The notes: generated by a model from the sequence alone, not told the origin. 64,000 nt of DNA from Pinibacter sp031553495 (GCA_031553495.1 JAVBLN010000007.1:248001-312000); one strand, 5' to 3'. Shown: positions 9,218 through 18,286, numbered from the stretch's first letter. Made by a program: numbers and translations.

Positions 9218-9850
9218 ATGAATATATCTCCATCAAAAGAAAACATTTTAAAGAAAATAAGAAAGGCGTTGACTCATTCAACGCCTGTTCCATTTTTGCA
9301 AAGTGAAGGAAATAATTCTGTTTTCCAACCGGCACAGCTAGAGCTGGAAGTGCAGTTTGCACAGGAATTTTCAGCATTGAAAGGAAAGTTTGCTTTTTGT
9401 GTAAACAATGATGAATTGATTAGGCAGCTCACACAGCTTGTTGCAAATAATAAATGGGAAAAGCTGTTTTGCAACGAAACTGCTTTGCAAAGCGCATTTG
9501 GCAATTCTGTGGATAAACTGTACACAGATGATATTGCCAATTGCGATGCTGCTATTACTACCTGCGAGTGTCTTATAGCAAGAACAGGCTCTATTGTATT
9601 GAGTGCCGCACAGCAAAGCGGACGCATCACCAGCGTGTATGCGCCCATTCATATCTGCATTGCATATACTCGTCAGCTTATGTATGATGTAAAAGACGGG
9701 TTGACTTATATGAAAGAGAAATACCAGGACCAGCTTCCTTCTTTAATAACATTCGCAACTGGTCCAAGCCGTACCGCCGACATTGAAAAAACACTTGTGG
9801 TAGGCGTGCATGGCCCTAAAGAAGTATATTGTTTTTTAGTGGACGGGTAG
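9218..9850 (+). CDS. LUD domain protein (LutC/YkgG-like)
   Basis: The protein has 210 residues. ATG 9218 is chosen because the frame upstream is made of AT-rich repeat sequence. The fold and motifs match the LUD family of LutC: an N-terminal helix with KENILKKIRKAL, a central AAITTCECLIARTGSIVL segment, and the C-terminal DQLPSLITFATGPSRTADIEKTLVVGVHGPKEVYCFLVDG, which is the family hallmark. LutC works with LutA and LutB in lactate oxidation, but neither partner is visible here. In Bacteroidota this gene commonly sits next to ftsH, so a role tied to lactate is not certain. It converges with mqnC. Confidence 0.85.
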   Translation: MNISPSKENILKKIRKALTHSTPVPFLQSEGNNSVFQPAQLELEVQFAQEFSALKGKFAFCVNNDELIRQLTQLVANNKWEKLFCNETALQSAFGNSVDKLYTDDIANCDAAITTCECLIARTGSIVLSAAQQSGRITSVYAPIHICIAYTRQLMYDVKDGLTYMKEKYQDQLPSLITFATGPSRTADIEKTLVVGVHGPKEVYCFLVDG

Positions 9851-9925
9851 GCTGATGAATTAAGTTAAAGTTCAAATCAACTTATTTTTACAACCACTTG
9901 GCGAGACTGCATTTATATCAATAAT

Positions 9926-11062
9926 TCAATAATCAATCACCTGCTCTTCCATAACTTGTGGGAGCAGCCTGAATTCATATTGCTGATTGCGCAATTGAGG
10001 TTCAAACCCGGCTTCACGAATAGCAGACTGAATTCCTTTGCTTGTAAAACGGTGAGGCGCTCCGGCTGCACTTACCACATTTTCCTCAATCATAATACTT
10101 CCCCAGTCGTTTGCACCAGCTTGCAGGCACATTTGCGCCACTTCTTTACCTACCGTAAGCCAACTGGCCTGTATGTTTTTTATGTTAGGCAACATAATGC
10201 GGCTTAGCGCAATCATGCGTATATATTCTTCCGGTGTGGTAAGATTATGCACCCCGCGAATCCTGGTTAGCAAGGTGTCCACATCCTGAAATGTCCAGGG
10301 AATGAATGCGATAAAACCCTTTGCTGTTTCCGGTTTGCGGGCTTGCACATCACGGATTTTTACTAAATGTTCAAAGCGTTCTGCCAGTGTTTCAACATGA
10401 CCAAACATCATTGTGGCGGTAGTAGTAAGGCCAACATTATGCGCTTCATGCATAATATCAAGCCATTCCTGCGCTCCGCATTTGCCTTTAGAAATTAACC
10501 TGCGAACTCGATCTACCAGTATTTCAGCGCCTGGGCCGGGCATAGAATCCATGCCTGCTTCTTTTAATGCTGTTAAAGCTTCGCGGTGGCTAACTTTTGA
10601 TACTTTACAAATATGCGCTACTTCAGGTGGCCCTAAGGTGTGAAGCTTTAACTCGGGAAATAATTTTTTTAATTGTTTGAACAGATCTACATAATAATCC
10701 AATCCCAGTTCAGGGTGGTGCCCACCCTGCAACAACAATTGTTCGCCACCATATTTGAAAGTTTCTTCGATTTTTCTTTTATAAGTTTCTATATCTGTTA
10801 TATATGCATCAGCATGCCCGGGAATACGATAAAAATTGCAGAATTTGCAGTTGGCTACACACACATTGGTAGTATTCATGTTACGGTCAATGATCCAGGT
10901 TACTTTACCATGCGGTACTTGTATTTGCCGCAAGGTATTGGCAATGTGCATAAGTTCTGTTAGTGGGGCATGTTCAAACAAAAAAATACCTTCTTCTTCA
11001 CTTAAAAATTCAAAATTGAGTGCCTTAGTGTATAGTTCTGATAATTGCATTGTTATTGTCAT
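9926..11062 (-). CDS. mqnC: Cyclic dehypoxanthinyl futalosine synthase (radical SAM)
   Basis: The protein has 378 residues. It cyclises dehypoxanthine futalosine in the futalosine route to menaquinone. The radical SAM cluster motif CxxxCxxC is at Cys68, Cys72 and Cys75 (CVANCKFC). It is preceded by the family start WIIDRNMNTTNVC and followed by EQLLLQGGHHPELGLDYY, HTLGPPEVAHI, MPGPGAEIL and the C-terminal GSIMIEENVVSAAGA. MqnE is the closest alternative, but the GGHHP and GPGAEIL patterns favour MqnC. A TACTTTTG -7 element ends 7 nt before the ATG, which would give an extremely short leader. No other mqn gene is in the window. Confidence 0.9.
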   Translation of the reverse strand: MTITMQLSELYTKALNFEFLSEEEGIFLFEHAPLTELMHIANTLRQIQVPHGKVTWIIDRNMNTTNVCVANCKFCNFYRIPGHADAYITDIETYKRKIEETFKYGGEQLLLQGGHHPELGLDYYVDLFKQLKKLFPELKLHTLGPPEVAHICKVSKVSHREALTALKEAGMDSMPGPGAEILVDRVRRLISKGKCGAQEWLDIMHEAHNVGLTTTATMMFGHVETLAERFEHLVKIRDVQARKPETAKGFIAFIPWTFQDVDTLLTRIRGVHNLTTPEEYIRMIALSRIMLPNIKNIQASWLTVGKEVAQMCLQAGANDWGSIMIEENVVSAAGAPHRFTSKGIQSAIREAGFEPQLRNQQYEFRLLPQVMEEQVIDY

Positions 11063-11069
11063 ATGAGGT

Positions 11070-11077
11070 CAAAAGTA
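11070..11077 (-). promoter_or_regulatory. Bacteroidota -7 element abutting the mqnC start
   Basis: TACTTTTG on the minus strand ends 7 nt from the ATG. If used, the mRNA would have almost no 5' leader. Confidence 0.45.
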
Positions 11078-11095
11078 TAACAATTTGAAAAAGCA

Positions 11096-11210
11096 GGGAA
11101 AAATGTGGGTAATGTGAGAATGTGGAAATGAATTTGAAAATGTGCTAATTTGAAAATTTGAAAATGACGGGGGATATTTGGTAATGTGAAAATGTGGAAA
11201 TGTGATGGCG
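11096..11210. repeat. AT-rich 8-bp composite repeat
   Basis: AATGTGAG / AATGTGGA octamers, then ATTTGAAA / ATGTGCTA octamers, a short spacer, then AATGTGAA / AATGTGGA / AATGTGAT. It fills most of the gap between mqnC and the modular repeat at 11272. Confidence 0.7.
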
Positions 11211-11271
11211 CTTGAGTTACATTCGTTAAAAGCTCCAACCACCAGCCAGCTACAACTTGCTCCATAGCATT

Positions 11272-11340
11272 CCTACAGTACAAGTGAGTGACACAACCGA
11301 AGCTTAATAGTAGCAATACCGCTGGTTCCCAAAAAAATAT
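11272..11340 (+). repeat. Modular intergenic repeat, copy 6 (L1-C1 variant-R1)
   Basis: Forward copy with CACAACCGAAGCTTAATAG where others have CACAACGATGCTTAATAG. Its left flank carries degenerate heptamers (CAACCAC / CAGCCAG). Confidence 0.85.
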
Positions 11341-11390
11341 TCGCACATTTCTGTGCCATAGAAACTATTACAACCCCTTCAATAATTCAA

Positions 11391-12842
11391 CTATTGCCCC
11401 TGCGCGAGACTATAGCCTTTCTTTTCGCCCCACATGTTCAGCAGCTCAAGCGAACAAATTTTAAAATTTCCGCTCAGGCTTACATATAAACCAATTACGT
11501 CCTGTTGATTTAATGGAGTGCCGTCAATACTCTCAAAGCGTGCATTGTATTGATTTACGAGATTGGTATATTTCGAACCCGAAGGCCACACCTGTGTGCC
11601 GCGGTTGCTGATGTTTACCAGGTTGAATTTTACGCCGGCATGGCGAAGACATTTTTTGGCGATTATTTCCGGCTGTTCTTCACTTTCAATAAACATGTCC
11701 ACTCCGGCTATTTTTTCATCTGCTGCCTCTGTTGAAATTAGCATGGGATTTTTTTCCAGGCTAAACGCCGTGGCGGTGACAGGTTTATCTTCAATCAATT
11801 CTTTGGCTCCATGTTGAGGCGTTTTCCCGAAATTGGCAATTATAGCCTCTGCAAATTGTGTGGTATTAACCGGAGCTGTTTTTTTATCGCCAAAATCACC
11901 AGTGTGAATGCCATTTTCAAGCGTAAAGAGCAATGCATTTTCAATTATAGAAGCGCTTTTCATTAATCCCAAATGCCGCAGCATGGCTATACCGCTTAAT
12001 AATAAAGCGGTTGGATTGGCAATGTTTTTACCGGCAATATCTGGCGCGGTGCCATGAACCGCTTCGAAAATGCAGATATGGTCGCCAATATTTGCCGAAG
12101 GTGCGAAGCCGAGTCCGCCCACAAGTCCTGCGCACAAGTCAGAAACAATATCACCTTGCAAATTTGTGAGCACCACCACATCAAATAGATCGGGACGGGT
12201 AACAAGTTTCATGCAAAGATCATCAACAATTACATCGTCGGCTTTTAAATGCGGATACTCTTTAGCCACTTCATAAAAACATTCCAAAAACAAGCCGTCG
12301 GTAATTTTCATGATGTTAGACTTATGACCGCAGGTAATTCTTTTAGCGCCTTTTCGTGCGGCCATTTCAAAAGCATACTGTATAACCTGCATGCTGCCGG
12401 GCCTGGTTATAAACCGGCGACTTAGAGCCACATCATGTGTAAGCATATGTTCAATGCCGCCATAGGTATCTTCAATATTTTCGCGAACCACTGTTATATC
12501 AATGGGTATGCCGGCTTTGCTGAAAACCGTATCCACTCCGTGTAGCGTTTGAAATACGCGGTGGTTGGCATAAGTGTTCCATGTTTTACGGGCGGTAACA
12601 TTTATGCTTTTTACGCCTTTACCTTTGGGTGTTTCCATCGGACCTTTAAAAAGAATACCCAGTTTTTCAATTGTTTCTTTAGCCTGTGGCGTCATGCCAT
12701 TGCTGAAACCCTTGTCAAACACCCATTTGCCCATATCCACAAACTCATAGCTCACAGGTACTTTCGCGGCGGTAAAAATTTTCATCACAGCATCCATTAT
12801 TTCCGGACCTATACCATCTCCTTTTGCAACAGCAATATTCAT
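11391..12842 (-). CDS. icd: NADP-dependent isocitrate dehydrogenase, long bacterial type
   Basis: The protein has 483 residues. It oxidatively decarboxylates isocitrate to 2-oxoglutarate in the TCA cycle. Family motifs are present: AKGDGIGPEI at the start, the VRENIEDTYGGIEH substrate region, GAKRITCGHKSNIMK, the VVDDLCMKLV-like DDVIVDDLCM with metal-binding acids, TNLQGDIVSD, FEAVHGTAPDIAGK and NPTALLLSGIAML. A C-terminal extension of about 140 residues after the catalytic core (from about KTPQHGAKELIEDK) resembles the extra domain of Thermus-type IDH, which is near 500 residues. Cofactor preference for NADP is inferred from the family. Confidence 0.9.
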   Translation of the reverse strand: MNIAVAKGDGIGPEIMDAVMKIFTAAKVPVSYEFVDMGKWVFDKGFSNGMTPQAKETIEKLGILFKGPMETPKGKGVKSINVTARKTWNTYANHRVFQTLHGVDTVFSKAGIPIDITVVRENIEDTYGGIEHMLTHDVALSRRFITRPGSMQVIQYAFEMAARKGAKRITCGHKSNIMKITDGLFLECFYEVAKEYPHLKADDVIVDDLCMKLVTRPDLFDVVVLTNLQGDIVSDLCAGLVGGLGFAPSANIGDHICIFEAVHGTAPDIAGKNIANPTALLLSGIAMLRHLGLMKSASIIENALLFTLENGIHTGDFGDKKTAPVNTTQFAEAIIANFGKTPQHGAKELIEDKPVTATAFSLEKNPMLISTEAADEKIAGVDMFIESEEQPEIIAKKCLRHAGVKFNLVNISNRGTQVWPSGSKYTNLVNQYNARFESIDGTPLNQQDVIGLYVSLSGNFKICSLELLNMWGEKKGYSLAQGQ

Positions 12843-12967
12843 ACTCAGTTTTTTTTAACGGTATTTTCAGATTTGAGAAATACCAAATTTGCGTAAGCTA
12901 ATTATATGTGCGCGGCAAGCATATGCATCGAACATTCTTACAGTTCAAAGATAAATTTTCTGAATAG

Positions 12968-13130
12968 AATGCGGGAATGTGAGAATGTGAAAAATGTGCG
13001 AATGTGGAATGAATTTGAAAATGTGCTAATTTGAAAATTTGAAAATGCTGCCACAAGGGGTTTGTTGATTAAACAGAAACACGCTGGTTGAGTGTGGAAT
13101 GTGAAAAATGTTGGAATGTGGGAAATGTGT
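12968..13130. repeat. AT-rich 8-bp composite repeat
   Basis: GAATGTGA / AAATGTGC octamers, ATTTGAAA / ATGTGCTA octamers, a spacer of about 50 nt with GGTTTGTTGATTAAACA, then GGAATGTG / AAAAATGT octamers. Confidence 0.65.
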
Positions 13131-13234
13131 TGGACCCGAACATGAAACCGGCTTTCAATGATTCAATAATTCAATTATTTCTTTGTATTCACACTGCCAG
13201 CTTTTTCATATTGAACTGCTTGTACTCCAACACC

Positions 13235-13262
13235 AGCAACTGGCAACCGGCCACCGGCAGCT
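13235..13262. repeat. 7-bp repeat tract (CAACCGG units)
   Basis: Successive heptamers CAACTGG, CAACCGG, CCACCGG. The period matches tracts elsewhere that have quite different unit sequences. Confidence 0.6.
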
Positions 13263-13377
13263 TTCATCTTGTTCTGACCTCTGTCCTCAAATATCTGACT
13301 TTTGATTTCCAACTAATACCACCCATTCAATAATTCATAAACAAATTTCATTATTTTTATCCAACAATATATCGTAG

Positions 13378-13764
13378 ATGGTAAGCAAGATTTCTGAAGG
13401 TATTGAAGTAAGTGTAGAAACATTTTATCAGCCGGATTATTCAAATCCGCTTTCCGGCGAATATATGTTTGCTTACCGCATCAGCATTGAAAATCACAAT
13501 AGTTTTTCTGTTCAATTGCAGCGCCGCCACTGGTTTATATTCGATAGTAATGGTCAGTACCGTGAAGTAGAAGGAGAGGGGGTAGTGGGTGTACAACCAA
13601 CACTAAAACCCGGTGATCGGTACCAGTACGTAAGTGGCTGCAATCTTCGCACCGAAATGGGCAAAATGTACGGCACTTACACCATGCTGAATATTCAGAA
13701 CAACAAATTCTTCGATGTTAATATTCCTGTCTTTGAAATGATAGTTCCATTTAAGAACAACTAA
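13378..13764 (+). CDS. apaG: ApaG domain protein
   Basis: The protein has 128 residues, the normal length for a stand-alone ApaG, which is a fibronectin-III-like beta sandwich. Typical segments: ISEGIEVSVETFYQPDYSNP, YMFAYRISIENHNSFSVQLQRRHWFIFDSNG, the VEGEGVVGVQPTLKPGDRYQYVSGC signature with its GEGVVG turn, and MYGTYTML near the C-terminus. ApaG has been linked to cobalt/magnesium handling in enterobacteria, but its molecular function is unresolved. The start is ATG 13378. It is followed 71 bp later by a POT transporter gene that has its own promoter. Confidence 0.92.
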   Translation: MVSKISEGIEVSVETFYQPDYSNPLSGEYMFAYRISIENHNSFSVQLQRRHWFIFDSNGQYREVEGEGVVGVQPTLKPGDRYQYVSGCNLRTEMGKMYGTYTMLNIQNNKFFDVNIPVFEMIVPFKNN

Positions 13765-13770
13765 TTTCAG

Positions 13771-13800
13771 TTGTTGGCTACACTACAACTCTTATATTTG
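13771..13800 (+). promoter_or_regulatory. Full-match Bacteroidota promoter upstream of POT transporter
   Basis: TTG at 13771-13773, exactly 19 nt, then TATATTTG at 13793-13800. This is the best consensus match I found in the window. The predicted transcription start is near 13804-13807, about 30 nt before the ATG at 13836. Confidence 0.7.
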
Positions 13801-13835
13801 TTGAAATAATTTTTAACACATCCAAAAAACAATCT

Positions 13836-15356
13836 ATGTTTAAAGGACATCCAAAAGGGCTGATCGGAGCTGCTCTTTCTAATATGGGAGAACGTTTCGG
13901 TTTCTATATTATGATGGCAATCCTGTTGCTTTTTCTGAATAATAAATTCGGATTTTCAGGTTCGGAAGGATCCATTATTTATTCTGTATTTTATGCGTTG
14001 ATCTATGTGCTTTCCCTCATTGGGGGCCGGATTGCGGATAAGACGAAAAACTACAAATCAACTATTTTGTTTGGTCTTATCCTGATGTCTGTGGGGTATG
14101 TATTGCTTGCAATACCAACTCCGACTCCTGTTGAAAATATGAATTTAATTTTGGCGCTGACTTGTGTCGGGTTATTTGCAATTGCATTTGGAAACGGATT
14201 ATTCAAAGGCAATTTGCAAGCTGTGGTTGGCCAACTGTACGATAAACCTGAATATGCCGACAAAAGGGAAACAGGCTTTCAGATATTCTACATGTTCATA
14301 AATATTGGAGCCATGTTTGCCCCGCTCATGGCAGTGGGCTTGCGGAACTGGTGGGTTCAAAACAATGGCTTTAAGTTTAATGCCGATTTGCCAGCTTTGT
14401 GTAATCAATGGATAAGTGGAAATATATCAACAGAAGCCTCTGCCCGATTTACGGAACTGGCAACATCTGTGGGAAACACTTCTACTGATTTAACAGCTTT
14501 TGCCAAAAATTATCTTAATGTATTTATGACAGGATATCACTATTCTTTTGGGATAGCCATTTTTGCAATGCTGATATCTCTTGTTATATTTTTAATTAAC
14601 AAAGGCAAGCTTCCTAATCCAGGTGAGAAAACCCACGCCAGTCATAGCCAGGCTTCCATTCAAATGGATGCGAAAGAGATCCGTCAGCGTTTGTATGCAC
14701 TGTTTGCAGTAATGGCAGTTGTAATTTTCTTTTGGTTCTCGTTCCACCAAAACGGTCAAACGCTTACGTTATTTGCTGATAATTACACACGTCTTTTAAA
14801 AATAAATCTTGGGTTTACAACTTTAGAAGGCGCCGAAGTGTTCCAGGCATTCAATCCTTTTTTTGTAGTATTTCTTACTCCCATCGTAATCGCGTTTTTC
14901 GGCTGGCTGAAAGCGAAAGGATATGAAATATCCACGCCTAAAAAAATAGCCATTGGTATGGGTATTGCCGCCCTTGCTTTTGCAGTAATGAGCTTTGGTT
15001 CATTTGGATTACCGGATACAGTAACCAGGAAAGCTATGGGCGGACTGGATGATTCCATGCGTGTAACTCCATGGTTATTGATAGGCACTTACCTTATACT
15101 CACCATCGCAGAACTTTTCATTAGTCCGCTGGGAATCGCTTTTGTATCAAAAGTGGCGCCCCCGCAATACCAGGGAATAATGCAGGGCTGCTGGCTTACA
15201 GCCACCGCTATTGGTAATCAATTATTATTCATCGGCGTAATTTTATATAACAATATTCCTATTTGGGCCACATGGTGCGTATTTGTGGTAGCATGTATAA
15301 TTTCAATGTTTACCATGCTGTTTATGCTTAAATGGCTTGAAAGAGTGGCGAAGTAG
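13836..15356 (+). CDS. POT/PTR family peptide transporter (MFS)
   Basis: The protein has 506 residues with about 12-14 membrane segments. It is a proton-coupled oligopeptide transporter of the POT family. The first helix has a variant of the ExxERFxYY motif (GERFGFYIMM). The PTR signature region in TM5 is recognisable (FQIFYMFINIGAMFAPL), with FSFHQNGQTLTL in the C-terminal half and a late AELFISPLGIAFVSKVAP segment. A hydrophilic stretch of about 60 residues between TM5 and TM6 (from NWWVQNNGF) is longer than usual. Substrate specificity cannot be read. A second POT gene lies convergently at 16667. Confidence 0.88.
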   Translation: MFKGHPKGLIGAALSNMGERFGFYIMMAILLLFLNNKFGFSGSEGSIIYSVFYALIYVLSLIGGRIADKTKNYKSTILFGLILMSVGYVLLAIPTPTPVENMNLILALTCVGLFAIAFGNGLFKGNLQAVVGQLYDKPEYADKRETGFQIFYMFINIGAMFAPLMAVGLRNWWVQNNGFKFNADLPALCNQWISGNISTEASARFTELATSVGNTSTDLTAFAKNYLNVFMTGYHYSFGIAIFAMLISLVIFLINKGKLPNPGEKTHASHSQASIQMDAKEIRQRLYALFAVMAVVIFFWFSFHQNGQTLTLFADNYTRLLKINLGFTTLEGAEVFQAFNPFFVVFLTPIVIAFFGWLKAKGYEISTPKKIAIGMGIAALAFAVMSFGSFGLPDTVTRKAMGGLDDSMRVTPWLLIGTYLILTIAELFISPLGIAFVSKVAPPQYQGIMQGCWLTATAIGNQLLFIGVILYNNIPIWATWCVFVVACIISMFTMLFMLKWLERVAK

Positions 15357-15407
15357 AGTTATGAGTGCTCAATAAACAAACAGAGTGAATGTAAGTGTTG
15401 TTTTTTT

Positions 15408-15480
15408 ATGATACCGGCGTTGGAGCCCTGATTGAGCTTTGCTTGCGACGCTCCGTTCAACGGTAGAATATAATTGGGCG
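15408..15480 (-). repeat. Modular intergenic repeat, copy 7 (diverged)
   Basis: Reverse orientation, recognisable by ATACCGGCG at the right end and a CCGTTGAACGG...GCGTCGCAAGC core. Its AAGCTCAATCAGGGCTCC stretch matches the copy at 29569, giving a further right-end variant. Confidence 0.6.
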
Positions 15481-15496
15481 ATTGTGATTAGTCGTT

Positions 15497-15540
15497 AAAA
15501 AAATATCCGGCAGGTTTTGCAAACTGCCGGATATTTTTTT
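15497..15540. terminator. Rho-independent terminator
   Basis: An 11-bp stem ATATCCGGCAG / CTGCCGGATAT with A- and T-runs on the two sides. It lies 140 bp after the POT gene stop and is usable in both directions. Confidence 0.8.
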
Positions 15541-15575
15541 AATATGATTGAAGATCTGAAATTTGAGATTTGAAA

Positions 15576-15737
15576 TACGCCAGCGCAAGTATTGTTAGTA
15601 ACAACAGGATTGTTTTCAATATAAAATGAAATACTTATCGACTTATTGTGAAAATAAATTTTGACTATAAAATAGTCTGGATTCGGTTTATTGGGACACA
15701 TGCAGAATATGACAAAGTAAATGCTAAAACAATTTGA
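15576..15737 (+). pseudogene. higB: HigB-type toxin remnant (5'-truncated, internal stop)
   Basis: In one frame the sequence reads YASASIVSNNRIVFNIK, then TGA at 15627, then NTYRLIVKINF and VWIRFIGTHAEYDKVNAKTI, with a normal stop at 15735. This is the C-terminal half of a RelE/HigB mRNA interferase, where the usual text is RVVFNIKGNKYRLIVKIN...IRFIGTHAEYDKI. The N-terminal 45 or so residues are missing and replaced by short AT-rich repeat sequence (GAAATTTGAGATTTGAAA). The Gly codon GGA expected after NIK is TGA. The toxin should therefore be dead. The stop lies one base before the ATG of the antitoxin remnant, the usual higBA order. Confidence 0.8.
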
Positions 15738-15738
15738 T

Positions 15739-16091
15739 ATGAATATCAAGCCTATAAAGACAAAAGGAGATTAAGAGCAAGCAATGCTTCGGCTTGAAAA
15801 ACTGTTCGATGCAAAAATAGGAACACCGAAAGGCGACGAGAGATATTGAGTTTGTTAGTCGAGAAATATGAAGACGAAAATTTTCCGATTGACTTACCCG
15901 ACCCTATTGAAGCTATTAAATTCCGTATGGAACAATTAGGTTTAACCCAGACTGACTTAGCAAACGTTGTGGGACAGAAAAGCCGTGCAAGTGAAATCAT
16001 GAATAGAAAGCGTAAACTTTCGTTAGACATGATTCGGCAAATTCATAAAAATTGGCATATACCTACTGAAGTTTTAGTGCAAGCGTACTAA
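15739..16091 (+). pseudogene. higA: HigA-type antitoxin, disrupted 5' part with intact HTH
   Basis: From ATG 15739 the text is MNIKPIKTKGD, then TAA at 15772 where the family has a Tyr codon, then EQAMLRLEKLFDAKIGTPKGDE. Near 15840 the frame shifts and continues as ILSLLVEKYEDENFPIDLPDPIEAIKFRM to the stop at 16089-16091. The second part contains an intact XRE-type helix-turn-helix (LTQTDLANVVGQKSRASEIMN). It could in principle be made as an 81-residue protein from TTG 15846, but no start signal supports this. Together with the broken toxin this is a decayed toxin-antitoxin locus, probably once acquired horizontally. Confidence 0.75.
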
Positions 16092-16476
16092 TAAATACGT
16101 TTCTGTTATCTTAGATTTCTCACGCTCTGCAAGGCTACAAGCCTTGCAGCACTATACTGTTGCTTTTAGCAACATTCAAGGTTTTAGATACTGGTGAGAT
16201 TTCTCGCCCGGTTGTTTTAAGTGAAACTCAGTGCGTAATCACAAATATGTTGAAATAAACAGGCTCGAAATGACGGTGAAGGTTATGATTGCGAAATGAA
16301 TGAAAACAATATGATTTTATTGGCCTAAGAATGCACCAAAAAAATCCTGCACTTCAAAAGTGCAGGATTTTTATTTCGTTTAATTATTGCCGTTAACAGG
16401 CTTGAAAATTATTTGAAAATATGTACTCTTTTCTTAAAAGCTGTTTAAATAAATTGTAAACGTTTTTTAAAGACCC
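16092..16476. other. Gene-free stretch after higA remnant
   Basis: No gene is recognised. It contains a small hairpin (TGCAAGGC...GCCTTGCA, near 16127-16147) and a GAGATTTCTCGC motif (near 16196) that recurs at 51709, 52685 (inverted) and 56891. The terminator at 16338 is listed separately. Confidence 0.5.
16338..16376. terminator. Rho-independent terminator (convergent)
   Basis: Stem AAAAATCCTGCACTT / AAGTGCAGGATTTTT with a loop of about 4 nt, flanked by A and T runs. It lies 290 bp beyond the minus-strand POT gene stop. Confidence 0.8.
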
Positions 16477-16556
16477 ACCGTTGCCATGAAATACTACAGA
16501 TGAACGAAATGCGACGCAACGATGATGCCATGAAATACCGCCGTTCGTACCATAAA
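16477..16556 (+). repeat. Modular intergenic repeat, copy 8 (L2-C2-R2)
   Basis: The prototype of the second type: TGCCATGAAATACTAC, a GATGAACGAAA linker, the C2 core, then ATGCCATGAAATACCGCC. The CCATGAAATAC end sequences are direct repeats. Confidence 0.85.
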
Positions 16557-16666
16557 AGATTATAGTATTCACCAAAACTAACATAGCAAAGACCTTGGTA
16601 ATACCGCAGCCGGTATCAAAAAAAGATCTACTCAAACAGCAATCACTTTCAACTTTCAATTTTCCA

Positions 16667-18022
16667 CTAATCTACTCCGTGCATGCGGCCTATTAACCAA
16701 CGCGACAAGAACAGTACTATTACACCTAGTAAACCTACGAATACCGAGATGCCGGCGAATATGGTAAGCGCTCCAAATTTTTCTACGAAGGCCACTGATA
16801 TGCCACTTAAGAGATTTGCTATAAAACTACTTAAGAACCATACGCCCATAAACAACGCTGCCATGCGCACCGGAGCCAGTTTGGTAACCATTGACAAACC
16901 GATTGGTGATAAACACAATTCTCCAATAGTGTGGAACAGATAAGTTGCAAATAACCACCAGATGCTTGCTTTAATGGTCATATCAGGATTGTCGCCGCCG
17001 CGTTGCATTACTGCTCCTACCATGAATAAAAATCCTACTGCAAGAAATATCATACCCAGGCCCATTTTTATAGGTGTAGGCGGATTTTTTCCTTTTCTGT
17101 TCAGGTACATCCAAAGTGATGAAAATGCGGGTCCCAGCAATAATATAAAAGCAGGATTCACTGATTGCATCCATGATGTGGGAATGGTCCAACCCAATAC
17201 TTTCAGGTTGATATATTTATCTGTATATAAAGTAAGCGTGCTTCCTGCCTGCTCAAAGCCTGCCCAGAAGAAGGTTACAAAGAACAACATTACAATTATT
17301 ACGGAAATCCTGTCACGTTCAATACGCGTTAATGGTGTTTTTTCAGCATTCTTACCTTCACCTTTTGGTGCAGAGGGTTTTAAACCTATATTGCCAAGAT
17401 ACTTAGGAGCGTAGATGATGTACACAATTAAACCAATTAACATACCAATACCTGCTGCGAAAAATCCCCAGCGGTATAAATATGTTTCTCCAAAATAACC
17501 ACAGACGATTGGAGCAAGACCGGCGCCACCATTGAATAATAGATAATAAATAGTAAATGCGCTGTCTCTGCGTTTATCACCCGGTTCATATAATTCACCA
17601 ATCATGGTGGGCGGTGCAGGTTTAAAGAAACCGTTACCGATGGCCAGCAGTGTTAACCCTAAAATGAAAATGAGAAAATTATCATGGAAGTTTCCGGCAA
17701 GTGTGAAATGGCCAAGCATAATAATAATTCCACCAATGAATATCGATCGCCTGTTTCCAATATATCTGTCAGCAATATATCCACCCAACAATGGTAAAAT
17801 GTAACAGCTACCTGTAAAAATTCCATAGATAGTTCCGGCAGTACTTTCATTAATGCCTAACCCTCCTAAATGTGCTTTGGGGCCACCTTTCAAAATATCA
17901 TTTGCCATGTATAAAATGAGGAAGGCACGCATGCCGTAATAACTGAATCGCTCCCATATAGCAGTAAACGAAATGAGATACAGAGCTGTCGGTTGTTTTT
18001 TGGTTGGATAATTCTGCTCCAT
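16667..18022 (-). CDS. POT/PTR family peptide transporter (MFS)
   Basis: The protein has 451 residues with about 12 membrane segments. The first helix has the canonical POT motif AIWERFSYYGMRAFLILYM (E-R-F-x-Y-Y). The TM5 signature FTIYYLLFNGGAGLAPIVCGYFGE is present, as are FFWAGFEQAGSTLTLYTD and a C-terminal TIGELCLSPIGLSMVTKLAP. It takes up di- and tripeptides with protons if it behaves like its family. It is shorter than the POT protein encoded at 13836 and clearly a different subfamily, so the two are not a recent duplication. It is convergent with that gene, with the higBA remnant between them. Confidence 0.9.
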   Translation of the reverse strand: MEQNYPTKKQPTALYLISFTAIWERFSYYGMRAFLILYMANDILKGGPKAHLGGLGINESTAGTIYGIFTGSCYILPLLGGYIADRYIGNRRSIFIGGIIIMLGHFTLAGNFHDNFLIFILGLTLLAIGNGFFKPAPPTMIGELYEPGDKRRDSAFTIYYLLFNGGAGLAPIVCGYFGETYLYRWGFFAAGIGMLIGLIVYIIYAPKYLGNIGLKPSAPKGEGKNAEKTPLTRIERDRISVIIVMLFFVTFFWAGFEQAGSTLTLYTDKYINLKVLGWTIPTSWMQSVNPAFILLLGPAFSSLWMYLNRKGKNPPTPIKMGLGMIFLAVGFLFMVGAVMQRGGDNPDMTIKASIWWLFATYLFHTIGELCLSPIGLSMVTKLAPVRMAALFMGVWFLSSFIANLLSGISVAFVEKFGALTIFAGISVFVGLLGVIVLFLSRWLIGRMHGVD

Positions 18023-18286
18023 TTTTATTATTTGAAAATGTTTAAAAAATTTGGGCTGAAAGATAGGAAAATAAGACCTTCACAAGACAGCAGGCCGGAA
18101 AAAAAGGATATGATTTTGCTTAACTGCATGCTATATCAGCTAATTTTACCACCGGTTTGTTTTTATTGCAACATCGATATACTGTGAGTTTAAGAATTGA
18201 TGAATTAACTTTTAATTTTTATTGCAACTATAAACGGCTTAAATAGAACGAAACATATAATATAAAATTTATAATAAAATACATTA

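Larger units (their letters stand above)
12843..13377. other. Gene-free gap between icd and apaG
   Basis: No gene is recognised. The gap holds an AT-rich 8-bp composite repeat (12968-13130), ATTCAAT-like units (13153-13182) and GC-richer heptamers (13235-13262). It is one of the few long gaps with no copy of the modular repeat. Confidence 0.6.

Noticed and set aside
13836..18022. The two POT transporter genes as an inverted duplication
   Set aside because: They differ in length, signature-helix sequence and loop structure, so they are distinct subfamilies.
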